A stretch of 42,038 bases of DNA from an uncultured bacterium (lineage in GTDB: Bacteria; Planctomycetota; Phycisphaerae; Phycisphaerales; UBA1924), in NCBI GenBank assembly GCA_913062615.1, contig CAJXXI010000002.1, positions 1 to 42,038 on the forward strand, in the 5' to 3' direction. Below the pieces are notes generated by a model. It was not told the origin of the DNA, made no database searches, and worked only from the letters and a program-made list of their open reading frames with translations. The position numbers were made by a program, and so were the translations under genes. Numbering within the stretch: the first letter of the stretch is position 1; every line of letters starts with the position of its first letter. This document shows positions 9,257 to 18,361 of this stretch, in pieces.

Positions 9257-10210
9257 TCAGCGGGCTGACTTGAGCTGAGTCGCGAGAATCCGCAGAGCGT
9301 GCTTTGGGCGTACAGATGAGGGCCGCAAGCGTATGGCATCTTTCGCGAGTATGATGACGCGTTTTTTGGAGAGCTCTGTGGGTGACCTGTAGTGATCTTT
9401 GATTGCTCTCCAAGCGTAACCCGCCATGACATGATTGCACTTTTTTTCGATTCGTTTTCGTTCACGGGGTTCTAGTTGAACGAAGAGATGATGGAAGTAT
9501 TCTTTCACTTCTTGAAGACCGATGAAATGAGTCTCGCGATGGGTTCGATGCATGCCCTTGGCGTGTTGGCGGTAGCCGTGATTGATTTCATTGACGACGG
9601 CACATTTCATAAAACTTGAGAGATGCATGTAGACAGCGAGGTCTTCGTAGAGTGTGAAACTTTGCGAGTGTTTGGTTGCTTCGACGAGTGATTCGGTATC
9701 GGTGAGGAGGAATCTGCAGTGGATTTGGCCGGGAAACTCGTGTGCGACGACTGATTCGAAGATATTTCCTGTGGGGAGTTCTTCTGGTTTTGTAGTCCAA
9801 GGGCGGATCACTTTGCTGTTTTCATCGATCATGTTCATGTTTGAATACACGAACCCTGCGTCTGGGTTATCGAGCAGACATTGCTCTTCGAGCCGGAGTT
9901 TTTCGGGGTAGTAGAGATCGTCGCCGTCGGCATAGGTGGTGAGGTCACACCGAGATTGTTGAATGGCGAAGTGTCGATTGGCGCTGATGCCCAGGTTGGT
10001 CTCGTTGAGCTTGATGGTGAAGAGCCCGGGGTGGTCGCGTTCGTATTGGCGGAGGACATCGGCCGAATCGTCCGGTGAAGCATCGTCTACGATGACGATT
10101 TGGTCTGGCATTCTGGTTTGGGCGAGGATGGAATCGATGAGCTCGATGAGGTAGTCGCGTTGGTTGTATGTGATCACACATACTGCGATGCTTTTCTTTG
10201 GCTGAGTCAT
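9257..10210 (-). CDS. Glycosyltransferase family 2
   Basis: MTQPKKSIAVCVITYNQRDYLIELIDSILAQTRMPDQIVIVDDASPDDS; YADGDDLYYPEKL. The start may extend upstream to 10321. Confidence 0.85.
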   Translation of the reverse strand: MTQPKKSIAVCVITYNQRDYLIELIDSILAQTRMPDQIVIVDDASPDDSADVLRQYERDHPGLFTIKLNETNLGISANRHFAIQQSRCDLTTYADGDDLYYPEKLRLEEQCLLDNPDAGFVYSNMNMIDENSKVIRPWTTKPEELPTGNIFESVVAHEFPGQIHCRFLLTDTESLVEATKHSQSFTLYEDLAVYMHLSSFMKCAVVNEINHGYRQHAKGMHRTHRETHFIGLQEVKEYFHHLFVQLEPRERKRIEKKCNHVMAGYAWRAIKDHYRSPTELSKKRVIILAKDAIRLRPSSVRPKHALRILATQLKSAR

Positions 10211-10353
10211 TGTGTCATCATCCGATGGTATGTGCGTGAGAAATCCTTGCCGGTCCTGAGAAACAGCGGAGGTGAAGACATTCTGTTTGACGAGACGCCC
10301 CTCATGAGCGATTTCAAACACAGCGCTCTCAGAATGTTAGTATAGCGAGTTTT

Positions 10354-10782
10354 TTAGATTCCGAGCCCATGTAAGATTGATTCGAGTACGACGCGCGATC
10401 GATTCTCTTCTGCCGGGTCGATGTTGATCGTCATAATGATTCCGGCGCCCTCGAATGAGGTCGTGATCTTGATTTTGTCGTAGGGGAGATTGCGAGATGC
10501 GAGCGCGACGAGTCGGCCGCCTTGAGGCGAAACCGACGCCTCCTCAATCGTGTGCCCCTGGCGATAAAGTACCGAACGAGCCACCGCCATCACCGATTCG
10601 ATCGAATGCCCCGGAGGCAGCTCGGTGTGCAAAAGCCCAAACCGATAGGTCGCATAAATCGGGGTCTGCCCATGCCACGCTCTGGATTCACGCAAAGAGG
10701 GTGATGATTGGCAACCGCTCAAGATAGTGGTGGCGATCAGGGTGAGCAGAACCAGGGCGATGATGTGATAGAAGCGTCTCAT
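10354..10782 (-). CDS. Hypothetical lipoprotein
   Basis: MRRFYHIIALVLLTLIATTILSGCQSS: signal with lipobox LSGC. Confidence 0.6.
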   Translation of the reverse strand: MRRFYHIIALVLLTLIATTILSGCQSSPSLRESRAWHGQTPIYATYRFGLLHTELPPGHSIESVMAVARSVLYRQGHTIEEASVSPQGGRLVALASRNLPYDKIKITTSFEGAGIIMTINIDPAEENRSRVVLESILHGLGI

Positions 10783-10962
10783 GGCGGTTTTTATCGGTCA
10801 ATTGGGGCTCTGAGCACGACAAGAGGCAGAGAATCGATATCTGTTGCACACAATTGCTTCTCCCGCTTGACCTTGCAGCGATTCGCGCCTTGGATACAGA
10901 CCCGACGCACCGGTGTTCGGTCTTACAACGATGTCCTTATTGAAACGAACTGAGGAGTTCAC

Positions 10963-11139
10963 ATGGCAATCCGTATCAAATCTCGTGGAAACGAAAGCGC
11001 AGAACAGATGATGCGCCGCTTTAAGAAGCTCTGCGAGAAGGAAGGGTTGACCAAGGACATCAAGCGTAAAGAATACTACGAGAAGCCTTCCGAACGCAAA
11101 AACCGTGCGGCTCGCAAAGCTGCTCCTCGTCGCGACTGA
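10963..11139 (+). CDS. rpsU: Small ribosomal subunit protein bS21 (58 aa, missing from the supplied ORF track)
   Basis: MAIRIKSRGNESAEQMMRRFKKLCEKEGLTKDIKRKEYYEKPSERKNRAARKAAPRRD; RBS-like tgaggag just upstream. Confidence 0.92.
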   Translation: MAIRIKSRGNESAEQMMRRFKKLCEKEGLTKDIKRKEYYEKPSERKNRAARKAAPRRD

Positions 11140-11184
11140 TACGCGCCGAGTGATCTTGCGATCACCTCATTGAAACTCATCACG

Positions 11185-11208
11185 CCTCCGTAATTTACGG
11201 AGGTTTTT
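11185..11208 (+). terminator. Rho-independent terminator downstream of rpsU
   Basis: cctccgtaa-tttacggagg-ttttt. Confidence 0.8.
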
Positions 11209-11377
11209 CATGCGCCAGTTCAGAACTGAATCGACCAAAGATGGATCCCCCTAGAAAGCTCTTTCCCTTATGTTTCAACGAATTCTACCCGATTAGTCGA
11301 TCTATACTTGGCACCCCTTATCGGGCTGTTTCGTCCACATGACCGGGTCAGCGTTTTCGTTGGCATCGGTATCCGTG

Positions 11378-11453
11378 TCGCTTCACATCGCACAGTGCAA
11401 AGTGTGCAAGCGACTGGTTTTATAGAGAATCCGATGCTGCGATGTACCGCAGC
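11378..11453 (+). other. Two consecutive hairpins in the hppA leader
   Basis: Hairpin 1 (11378-11413): TCGCT..GCACA-gtgcaaag-TGTGC.AGCGA. Hairpin 2 (11436-11453): GCTGCG-atgtac-CGCAGC. Both lie between a possible -10 (TATACT, 11303-11308) and the hppA start at 11502. Confidence 0.45.
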
Positions 11454-11501
11454 TGATCGAACCACTGCACACACAACTGTACAAACAGAAGGTTGAACAC
11501 A

Positions 11502-14210
11502 ATGAGTATGCAACTCATGCCAACACTGGCATCGATGTCCGATGTGACACCGGCGTATTACCTGGCTCCCGTCGGGGGCGTTCTTGCCCTCATCATGGCC
11601 AAGGTTTTCCAAAAATCAGTCATGAGTAAATCCGAAGGCTCAGAAGACATGATCGAGATCGCGCAAGCGGTTCGTGATGGCGCTATGGCGTACCTCACTC
11701 GTCAGTACAAAGTGGTTGCGGGCGTATTCGTCTTGCTCATCGCTTTCTTGGCGATCATGTACTTCCTCGGTCTTCAGTCACCATTCGCACTCATCGGCGT
11801 GCCGATCGCTGGTCTGTTCTCAGGCCTGTGTGGTTGGTTCGGTATGAAGATGGCGACCAACGCGTCGGCTCGTACGACGCACGCGGTTGCCAACTCACTC
11901 AATGATGGCTTGACCGTTGCATTCCGTTCGGGTGCAGTGATGGGCTTGAATGTTGTGGGCTTCGCACTCATCGATGTCTCGGCTTGGTTCTTTATCTTTA
12001 ACCAGTTCGACATCGTCGGCGGCGGCATCACTGAAATCACCACCATCATGCTCACCTTCGGGATGGGTGCTTCGACACAGGCGTTGTTCGCTCGTGTTGG
12101 TGGCGGGATCTACACCAAGGCAGCCGATGTTGGTGCTGACCTTGTGGGTAAGGTTGAAGCTGGTATTCCAGAAGATGACGCTCGTAACCCAGCGACCATC
12201 GCAGACAATGTCGGCGACAATGTCGGCGATGTTGCGGGTATGGGTGCTGACCTTTACGAATCATACTACGGCTCGATCCTCGCAACGATGGCACTTGGTG
12301 CCGCGGCTGCGATGACGCTTGCTAACGGCGATGCTGCTGCGGAACTCGGGCTCAAGCTCGCTGTTGCACCGATGGCACTCGCTGGCTTGGGCATCTTCTG
12401 CTCGATCATCGGTATCTTTGCCGTGAAGGCCAAAGAGAACGCGAGCTTCTCGCAGCTTCTCAAGGGCTTGCACAAGGGCGTGTATGTTGCTTCGGCGTTG
12501 ATCGTCGTTGGCGCATTCGCACTGCTCTGGTTCATCTTTAAGGACACCGGCGAGGTCGCTGGTCTTCCTGCATGGTGGCGTCTTGGCTTGTCGATCTGCT
12601 CGGGTTTGCTCTCGGGTCTTGTGATCGCACACGCTACCGAGTACTACACCTCGTACGAGCATCCACCAACCAAGCGTATCGCTGAGCAGGCACTTACTGG
12701 CCCTGCAACAGTCATCATCGCTGGTATCGCAGAAGGCATGAAGTCCACATGGGCATCATTGCTCGTCGTTGTTGTTGCAATCATCGCGGCGTTCTCATTC
12801 GCTGGCGGCGGCGACTCATTCCTCATGGGTCTCTACGGCGTAGGTATCGCAGCGGTTGGTATGCTCTCGACTTTGGGTATTACACTCGCAACCGACGCAT
12901 ATGGCCCGATCGCGGACAACGCGGGTGGCAATGCTGAGATGACTCAGCAGCCTCCGATCGTTCGTGAACGCACCGACATGCTCGATTCATTGGGCAACAC
13001 CACCGCAGCGACCGGTAAGGGCTTTGCGATTGGTTCGGCAGCATTGACTGCAATGGCACTCTTCGCGGCATACATCCAGATCGTTCAGGTCCAGATCGGT
13101 ACGCAGGCAGAAGCCTTCTATGGCGACGGCACCGCGTTCGTGGTTCCTGAAGGCATGGCTGGCGATTTCGCAGTCTACCAAGGCTACGGCAAGTACGCTG
13201 TGGTCAGTGGCGACGGCGAAACAACAGAAGTCGACGGCGGCATGATGATCGCTGACTCGATGAAAATCGGTAAGCCAAACCCTGCCAAGGGTACTGTCTT
13301 GCCAGTCACCACTTCAGATGACGGCACGGTCTTTACCGTTGCTGATACAGATGAAGATGGCGCGGCTTGGACTGCAACACTCGCATCGGCCAAGAAGGGC
13401 TCGATCAGCAATGTCCTCACATTCTATGATGTGACGCTTGCGAACCCGAAGCTTCTCGGTGGTATCTTTATTGGTGTGCTTCTCGCATTCCTCTTCTGTG
13501 CGTTGACCATGAACGCTGTAGGGCGTGCGGCATACGCGATGATGAACGAATGTCGCCGACAGTTTGGCTTCATTCGCCAAGCACTTCGTAACGGTGGCAT
13601 GTCCGAAGAAGATGTGGCCAACCCAGACAACTGGCCAATGAAGGGCGTTGATCTCGATGGCCATCATTACCCAGACTACGCTGAGTGTGTATCGATCTCG
13701 ACGACAAGTGCTCAGAAGGAAATGGTTGTCCCTTCGATCCTCGCGATCTTCATCCCGATCGCTGTTGGCTTGACCCTTTCGGTCGCTGGCGTGATGGGGA
13801 TGCTCGTTGGTGGTTTGACTTCGGGCTTCGCGCTCGCGGTCTTCATGTCCAACGCCGGTGGTGCTTGGGACAACGCCAAGAAGTTGCTCGAATCCTACGG
13901 TGCAACCACCGCTCAGGAAATGGTCGATGGCACTGGCAACTCAGTCAAGATTCCTGACACCGTCCGCAGCTCGATCATGGATCGTGCCAAGGAAGCCGTC
14001 GGGGCTGGCAACGGCGATCTGGTCATCTACGGCAAGGGCTCAGATGACCATAAGGCAACCGTTGTTGGCGATACAGTTGGTGATCCGTTCAAGGACACTT
14101 CCGGCCCGGCACTCAACATCCTGATCAAGCTGATCTCGATCGTTTCGGTTGTGTTCGCAGGACTCATCGTTGCGTACGGCGACATCCTCGGCGGCATCCT
14201 CGGAATTTGA
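11502..14210 (+). CDS. hppA: Membrane-bound ion-translocating pyrophosphatase, K+-dependent type, with an enlarged loop
   Basis: DVGADLVGKVEAGIPEDDARNPATIADNVGDNVGDVAGMGADLYESY; TDAYGPIADNAGGNAEM; GNTTAATGKGFAIGSAALT; KATVVGDTVGDPFKDTSGPALNILIKL. ATG at 11502 follows AGAAGG. Confidence 0.95.
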   Translation: MSMQLMPTLASMSDVTPAYYLAPVGGVLALIMAKVFQKSVMSKSEGSEDMIEIAQAVRDGAMAYLTRQYKVVAGVFVLLIAFLAIMYFLGLQSPFALIGVPIAGLFSGLCGWFGMKMATNASARTTHAVANSLNDGLTVAFRSGAVMGLNVVGFALIDVSAWFFIFNQFDIVGGGITEITTIMLTFGMGASTQALFARVGGGIYTKAADVGADLVGKVEAGIPEDDARNPATIADNVGDNVGDVAGMGADLYESYYGSILATMALGAAAAMTLANGDAAAELGLKLAVAPMALAGLGIFCSIIGIFAVKAKENASFSQLLKGLHKGVYVASALIVVGAFALLWFIFKDTGEVAGLPAWWRLGLSICSGLLSGLVIAHATEYYTSYEHPPTKRIAEQALTGPATVIIAGIAEGMKSTWASLLVVVVAIIAAFSFAGGGDSFLMGLYGVGIAAVGMLSTLGITLATDAYGPIADNAGGNAEMTQQPPIVRERTDMLDSLGNTTAATGKGFAIGSAALTAMALFAAYIQIVQVQIGTQAEAFYGDGTAFVVPEGMAGDFAVYQGYGKYAVVSGDGETTEVDGGMMIADSMKIGKPNPAKGTVLPVTTSDDGTVFTVADTDEDGAAWTATLASAKKGSISNVLTFYDVTLANPKLLGGIFIGVLLAFLFCALTMNAVGRAAYAMMNECRRQFGFIRQALRNGGMSEEDVANPDNWPMKGVDLDGHHYPDYAECVSISTTSAQKEMVVPSILAIFIPIAVGLTLSVAGVMGMLVGGLTSGFALAVFMSNAGGAWDNAKKLLESYGATTAQEMVDGTGNSVKIPDTVRSSIMDRAKEAVGAGNGDLVIYGKGSDDHKATVVGDTVGDPFKDTSGPALNILIKLISIVSVVFAGLIVAYGDILGGILGI

Positions 14211-14245
14211 TTCTGGTTGAGCCAGGCATTTAACTTTACAACATG

Positions 14246-14273
14246 AAAGCCCCGGGCAACCGGGGCTTTTTTT
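14246..14273 (+). terminator. Rho-independent terminator downstream of hppA
   Basis: aaagccccgg-gcaa-ccggggcttttttt. Confidence 0.87.
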
Positions 14274-14332
14274 AATGCGTGTATGGTATCATTATGACTC
14301 GTACCCAATGCCTTCCATTTTACGGAGTCTGC

Positions 14333-16201
14333 ATGCTGCATACATTTGATCGATTCTGCCGAGTGTTTATTTTTCTGAGCCTCGTCTGTGCAACTGCGAT
14401 GTTCACCAATACAGCGAATGCCAACTCGGCCCCGGACGCATTCACAAAGGATGTCGAGTCGCACATTATCGATATCTTTGATCGAGTAACCGATCAAGAC
14501 TCACTCGAACTCGCCAGCAGCGAGATCAACCAACTCGCAGACTATGTGTCTGCACATGCTGGCAATCGCCAGTTTGATGCGATTGTCCACGCCGAGGCCG
14601 CCCGAGAGATTACGAAACTACTCCTCGGAGCATCGAGTTCGAACAAGAGGTTCGATCTCTCTAATACGATCGATCAACTTTTTGAACATCAAGAGTTCAT
14701 GATCGAACTTGGCATTCAGATTTCTGATGAAGACCAAGCCGAGCATGTCGCTCGAATTATCAATGAACTGATGAAGAAACGATCGTCGCAGGTGAAGGCG
14801 TACCCGCGGGTCGCTGCGGCAATTGCACTTGTGCACGACCGTGCACAGAGCACGCCATATTCCGTTCGAATCAATGAAAACCATCCTGCTGCCGCCCGCC
14901 CCCTTGAGATCTTTGACTTCTATGTCAATCACGCGAGCACGATGGCCATCCCCCTCAATAAACTGCCCACGGCCTTGCTCGTTTATGTCGTGGATGTCTC
15001 TGAATCAATTGAAGACCTTGAATGGGCACATCGAACATATACACGAAATCAGAAAGTCGGCGAACGATTCTTTGAAATCGAATATGACTACGACCATTAC
15101 CGAAAGGGATCGCCCAAGAAAGTCACCGCGGCAGGAAACTACGGCCTCCAGAATATCAAGCAGCATGGTGGCGTGTGCGCCGACCAAGCGTACTTCGCGA
15201 TGAGTGTCGCCAAAGCAAACGGAATTCCATCTGGGTACATCGTTGCCAAGGGCGCGAATGTATCGCACGCTTGGGTTGGGTTCTTAGAGCTGAAGGGCCG
15301 GCAAGCGGCTTGGAACTTTGATGCCGGGCGATATCCTGAATATCAAAAACTCCGAGGCAATGTCACCAATCCCCAAACCGGCGAACGCATCAGCGACGGG
15401 CGGCTCGGCGTTCTTGGGATCGCCTCTGCATCATCCAACACCAGCGTGCTCCACAGCATGGCGATCGCTAAAGCGGTTATGCGGATGCTCAATCGAGACT
15501 GGAACCCAGATACTGATTTCGATATCGCCCGCCGAGGCAATCTGAAACGCCCACGAACAGACTCGGAAAAGGATTGCCTTGCATTACTCAGGTCTGCCTT
15601 GACCAAATGCGCAGGCTCGCCGACTGCTTGGGCGAATGTCATCCACATGTCATACATGCGTGATCTTACCGAAGCTCAGAAAAGTACTTGGTCAAAGGCG
15701 GTCATGCAAATGTGTGGCAAGCGGCACCAAGATTTCTCGTACGACTTCCTCGTGGATCTCATCAACACGGTCGAAGATCCCAAGGTGCAGCATGAGATGT
15801 GGGAATGGGCATTCAATCAGTTCCGAACTCGTCCTGATCTTGCCGCCGGTGTGCGACTGATGCAGGGTCGGCTCTGGCAAAGCAAAGACAATCCGGAGTA
15901 CGCATGGCTCGCGTACAACGATGTGATCACCAAGTTCATCAATGAAGGCCCAATGGTCAATCAAGCCCTGAGTTCTATGGGTAAACTCTTGGCACGATCA
16001 GGAAAACGAGATGAGTATCTGCCAGTTCTGCAAGAGGCCGCCCGCCAAGTTGATCAGCCCGACCGCATGGGAAGCCAGTTCGCTCGACAATCGAACTACT
16101 ACAAAATCAACTGGCGTCTTGTCAAAGAACTTGAGTATCACAATCGAATGAACGAAGCCAGCCATATCCGCAAAATGATCCGCATGCCCGCAAACGATTG
16201 A
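14333..16201 (+). CDS. Secreted transglutaminase-like domain protein
   Basis: N-terminal signal (FIFLSLVCATAMFTNTANA); cysteine motif GGVCADQAYFAMSVAKANGIPSGYI; histidine motif SHAWVGF; WNFDAGRYPEY. ATG at 14333 preceded by acggag. Confidence 0.7.
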   Translation: MLHTFDRFCRVFIFLSLVCATAMFTNTANANSAPDAFTKDVESHIIDIFDRVTDQDSLELASSEINQLADYVSAHAGNRQFDAIVHAEAAREITKLLLGASSSNKRFDLSNTIDQLFEHQEFMIELGIQISDEDQAEHVARIINELMKKRSSQVKAYPRVAAAIALVHDRAQSTPYSVRINENHPAAARPLEIFDFYVNHASTMAIPLNKLPTALLVYVVDVSESIEDLEWAHRTYTRNQKVGERFFEIEYDYDHYRKGSPKKVTAAGNYGLQNIKQHGGVCADQAYFAMSVAKANGIPSGYIVAKGANVSHAWVGFLELKGRQAAWNFDAGRYPEYQKLRGNVTNPQTGERISDGRLGVLGIASASSNTSVLHSMAIAKAVMRMLNRDWNPDTDFDIARRGNLKRPRTDSEKDCLALLRSALTKCAGSPTAWANVIHMSYMRDLTEAQKSTWSKAVMQMCGKRHQDFSYDFLVDLINTVEDPKVQHEMWEWAFNQFRTRPDLAAGVRLMQGRLWQSKDNPEYAWLAYNDVITKFINEGPMVNQALSSMGKLLARSGKRDEYLPVLQEAARQVDQPDRMGSQFARQSNYYKINWRLVKELEYHNRMNEASHIRKMIRMPAND

Positions 16202-16212
16202 ACACTCAATGC

Positions 16213-16398
16213 TTAATCCTCGAACTCTTTAAACGCGCCGCGGGAGGCTTGATCGTCAAGGTAGTCCTGAAAATCGCCCATCTTGTACGAAATAAAACAG
16301 AAGGCGTGATGCAGGGTCAGCCATTCGATATCGGATTTGTCCTCTTCGAGGTCTTTGCGGATAGTGTTGAACTCAGCAAGTATTCGTTCGGCTTTCAT
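16213..16398 (-). CDS. Small hypothetical protein (61 aa)
   Basis: MKAERILAEFNTIRKDLEEDKSDIEWLTLHHAFCFISYKMGDFQDYLDDQASRGAFKEFED; fills the gap between flanking genes; GAAAGGG upstream. Confidence 0.55.
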   Translation of the reverse strand: MKAERILAEFNTIRKDLEEDKSDIEWLTLHHAFCFISYKMGDFQDYLDDQASRGAFKEFED

Positions 16399-16437
16399 AG
16401 TGTGACCCTTTCAAAATAAACCATCAATGACAATCGG

Positions 16438-17310
16438 TCAAGATCGTAGACGAGCCGACACGGCTTTGGCGATTAGTGTGAGCAGATACGCGACGCTCTG
16501 GATAAGGACAATCGTCGGACCGATCGGCAACCCCGCTTCGAACCCAACAAGCATCCCGATCGCTGCCCCGCCCACCGCGATCAGAATCGAATACACAAAG
16601 ACCGCCCGGAGCTTGGCGCTCAGGTTCAACGCGCCCGCACCCGGGAGCACTAGCATCGCCGCAGCCAGCACCACGCCCGCAATCTGCATCGCCATCACAA
16701 CTGCAATCGCGAGGAGAATAAGAAAAATGTAGGTGATCCGCTTGGAATGAAGCCCGTACGCATCAACGACGGGTTCATCGAATGCCCAAAATATCAGCTG
16801 TCGACGGATAAACCAGACCACGACCAAAATCGCAATCGCCACCGCAATCGCGATCGAAGCCTTGGGCCAGGTGGTGTCGAGGATGTTGCCGAAGAGTATC
16901 TCTTCGATCAGGTGGTGTTGATCTTCATGCCCTTGTGCCGCGTGCCCGTGCTCGTCATGATCGTGCTTTGATTCGACAAAGGTAAAGAGCACGAACCCAA
17001 GCGCCATTGATGCCGAGAGCACCACGCCGATGGCGGTGTCCGTTCGTCCTTGATTCGTCCGCGAGAGGGCCGCGATCCCGAGGGCTGCGAAGATACTGAA
17101 TGCAACCACGATGGCGAGTTGTCCCATCGCCCCCGCGGTGGTTGCACCGTGCACACCCAGGAGGAGGGCGATGCCCACGCCTCCGAATGCCGCGTGCGAG
17201 ATGCCTTGCCCGATGAATGCGAGTCGCTTGAGCACAACAAAGATGCTCAACGCGCCGCCCATCAGCGCGATGACAAGGGCTGCGATGATGGCCGGGGCGA
17301 TTTCGTTCAT
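16438..17310 (-). CDS. Metal (Zn/Mn-type) ABC transporter permease
   Basis: ABC-3 family pattern with multiple TMs: RLAFIGQGISHAAFGGVGIALLLG; internal His/Asp/Glu-rich loop ESKHDHDEHGHAAQGHEDQHH; 4-bp overlap with the ATPase gene. Confidence 0.87.
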   Translation of the reverse strand: MNEIAPAIIAALVIALMGGALSIFVVLKRLAFIGQGISHAAFGGVGIALLLGVHGATTAGAMGQLAIVVAFSIFAALGIAALSRTNQGRTDTAIGVVLSASMALGFVLFTFVESKHDHDEHGHAAQGHEDQHHLIEEILFGNILDTTWPKASIAIAVAIAILVVVWFIRRQLIFWAFDEPVVDAYGLHSKRITYIFLILLAIAVVMAMQIAGVVLAAAMLVLPGAGALNLSAKLRAVFVYSILIAVGGAAIGMLVGFEAGLPIGPTIVLIQSVAYLLTLIAKAVSARLRS

Positions 17311-18176
17311 GCGTCACCCTCATTCTCACTACAACCACAATCATGCTGGTGCTGATGAGCATGCGATGGGTCATCGCAGGTCTCAGCGAGGTGTGCATCG
17401 ATATGGATATCACCAAAGACGCCCGCAACATCGTGTGCAAACACCTGTGCCAACACCGCTGGCGTGAGCCCATCTGGTGTATCATGAAAATGCAATGTCC
17501 GCGACAAACACGCCACGCGATCGGCCACCGCTGCGATCGCACGCATGTCGTGCGATACCAAGATTACAGTCAGATCGAGTTCGCGATGGAGCGTTTCGAT
17601 CAACTTCCCAAAGCGTTGTTGCCCTGCGATGTCGACGCCCACGGTTGGCTCATCAAGCACCAAGAGCTTGGGATTACCCGCGATCGCGCGGGCGATCATC
17701 ACACGCTGGAGCTGCCCGCCCGAGAGCGCACCGATCGGACGCGAGGCAAGGTCTTCAAGCCCGACGAGTTCGATCGCTTTCGCAATCGCAGCATGGTCAT
17801 CAGCGCCGAGTTTCTTCCAAGGCTTGATTCGACACGCACGCCCAAGCCCAACAACCTGCTCGACATTGATCGGCCAATCTCGATCAGCTTCGATGCGTTG
17901 AGGCAGATACCCGATCAACCCACGCTCGCGCGCTTCGATCGGCGAATATCCAAACACCCGAACGCTGCCAGCGGTTGGCTTGATAATGCCAAGGATCAGC
18001 TTGATGAGCGTTGACTTGCCCCCGCCGTTGGGACCAAGGATTCCCAGCTTGGTCTCCTCGTCGATGGTGAAGTTCACATCCTCAAGCGCAGGCGTAGTAG
18101 CGCCATCAACACCCCAAGCGGGATAGGTATAAGACACATGATTGATTTCGACAGCAAAGCCCGGTACGGTTGGCAT
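17307..18176 (-). CDS. Metal (Zn/Mn-type) ABC transporter ATP-binding protein
   Basis: Walker A GPNGGGKST, LSGGQLQR signature, LLVLDEPTVGVD, VSHD; His-rich C-terminus HAHQHQHDCGCSENEGD. Confidence 0.9.
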   Translation of the reverse strand: MPTVPGFAVEINHVSYTYPAWGVDGATTPALEDVNFTIDEETKLGILGPNGGGKSTLIKLILGIIKPTAGSVRVFGYSPIEARERGLIGYLPQRIEADRDWPINVEQVVGLGRACRIKPWKKLGADDHAAIAKAIELVGLEDLASRPIGALSGGQLQRVMIARAIAGNPKLLVLDEPTVGVDIAGQQRFGKLIETLHRELDLTVILVSHDMRAIAAVADRVACLSRTLHFHDTPDGLTPAVLAQVFAHDVAGVFGDIHIDAHLAETCDDPSHAHQHQHDCGCSENEGDA

Positions 18177-18278
18177 GGTTGATTATTGAGTTTGCACACA
18201 CGATAAACAAGCGTCGGGCGAATCCATCAGCATGATTCATTGATTCATTGCGTATAGAATCGGCGTGTCGAATACATC

Positions 18279-18351
18279 GGGGCGGTAGCTCAGCTGGTAG
18301 AGCATTCGGTTCGCAATCGAAAGGTCAGGAGTTCGATCCTCCTTCGCTCCA
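18279..18351 (+). tRNA. tRNA-Ala(CGC)
   Basis: Full cloverleaf by eye: acceptor GGGGCGG/TCGCTCC with the G3-U70 alanine identity pair, D arm GCTC/GAGC, anticodon loop TTCGCAA (anticodon CGC), T arm AGGAG TTCGATC CTCCT. 3' CCA is not encoded. Confidence 0.9.
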
Positions 18352-18361
18352 TTCCCGATCA

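Noticed and set aside
10867-10898. TTGACC...TGGATACAGA as an rpsU promoter
   Set aside because: The -35 element is plausible, but the spacing to the candidate -10 (18-20 bp) and the match quality are not enough to report as a feature.
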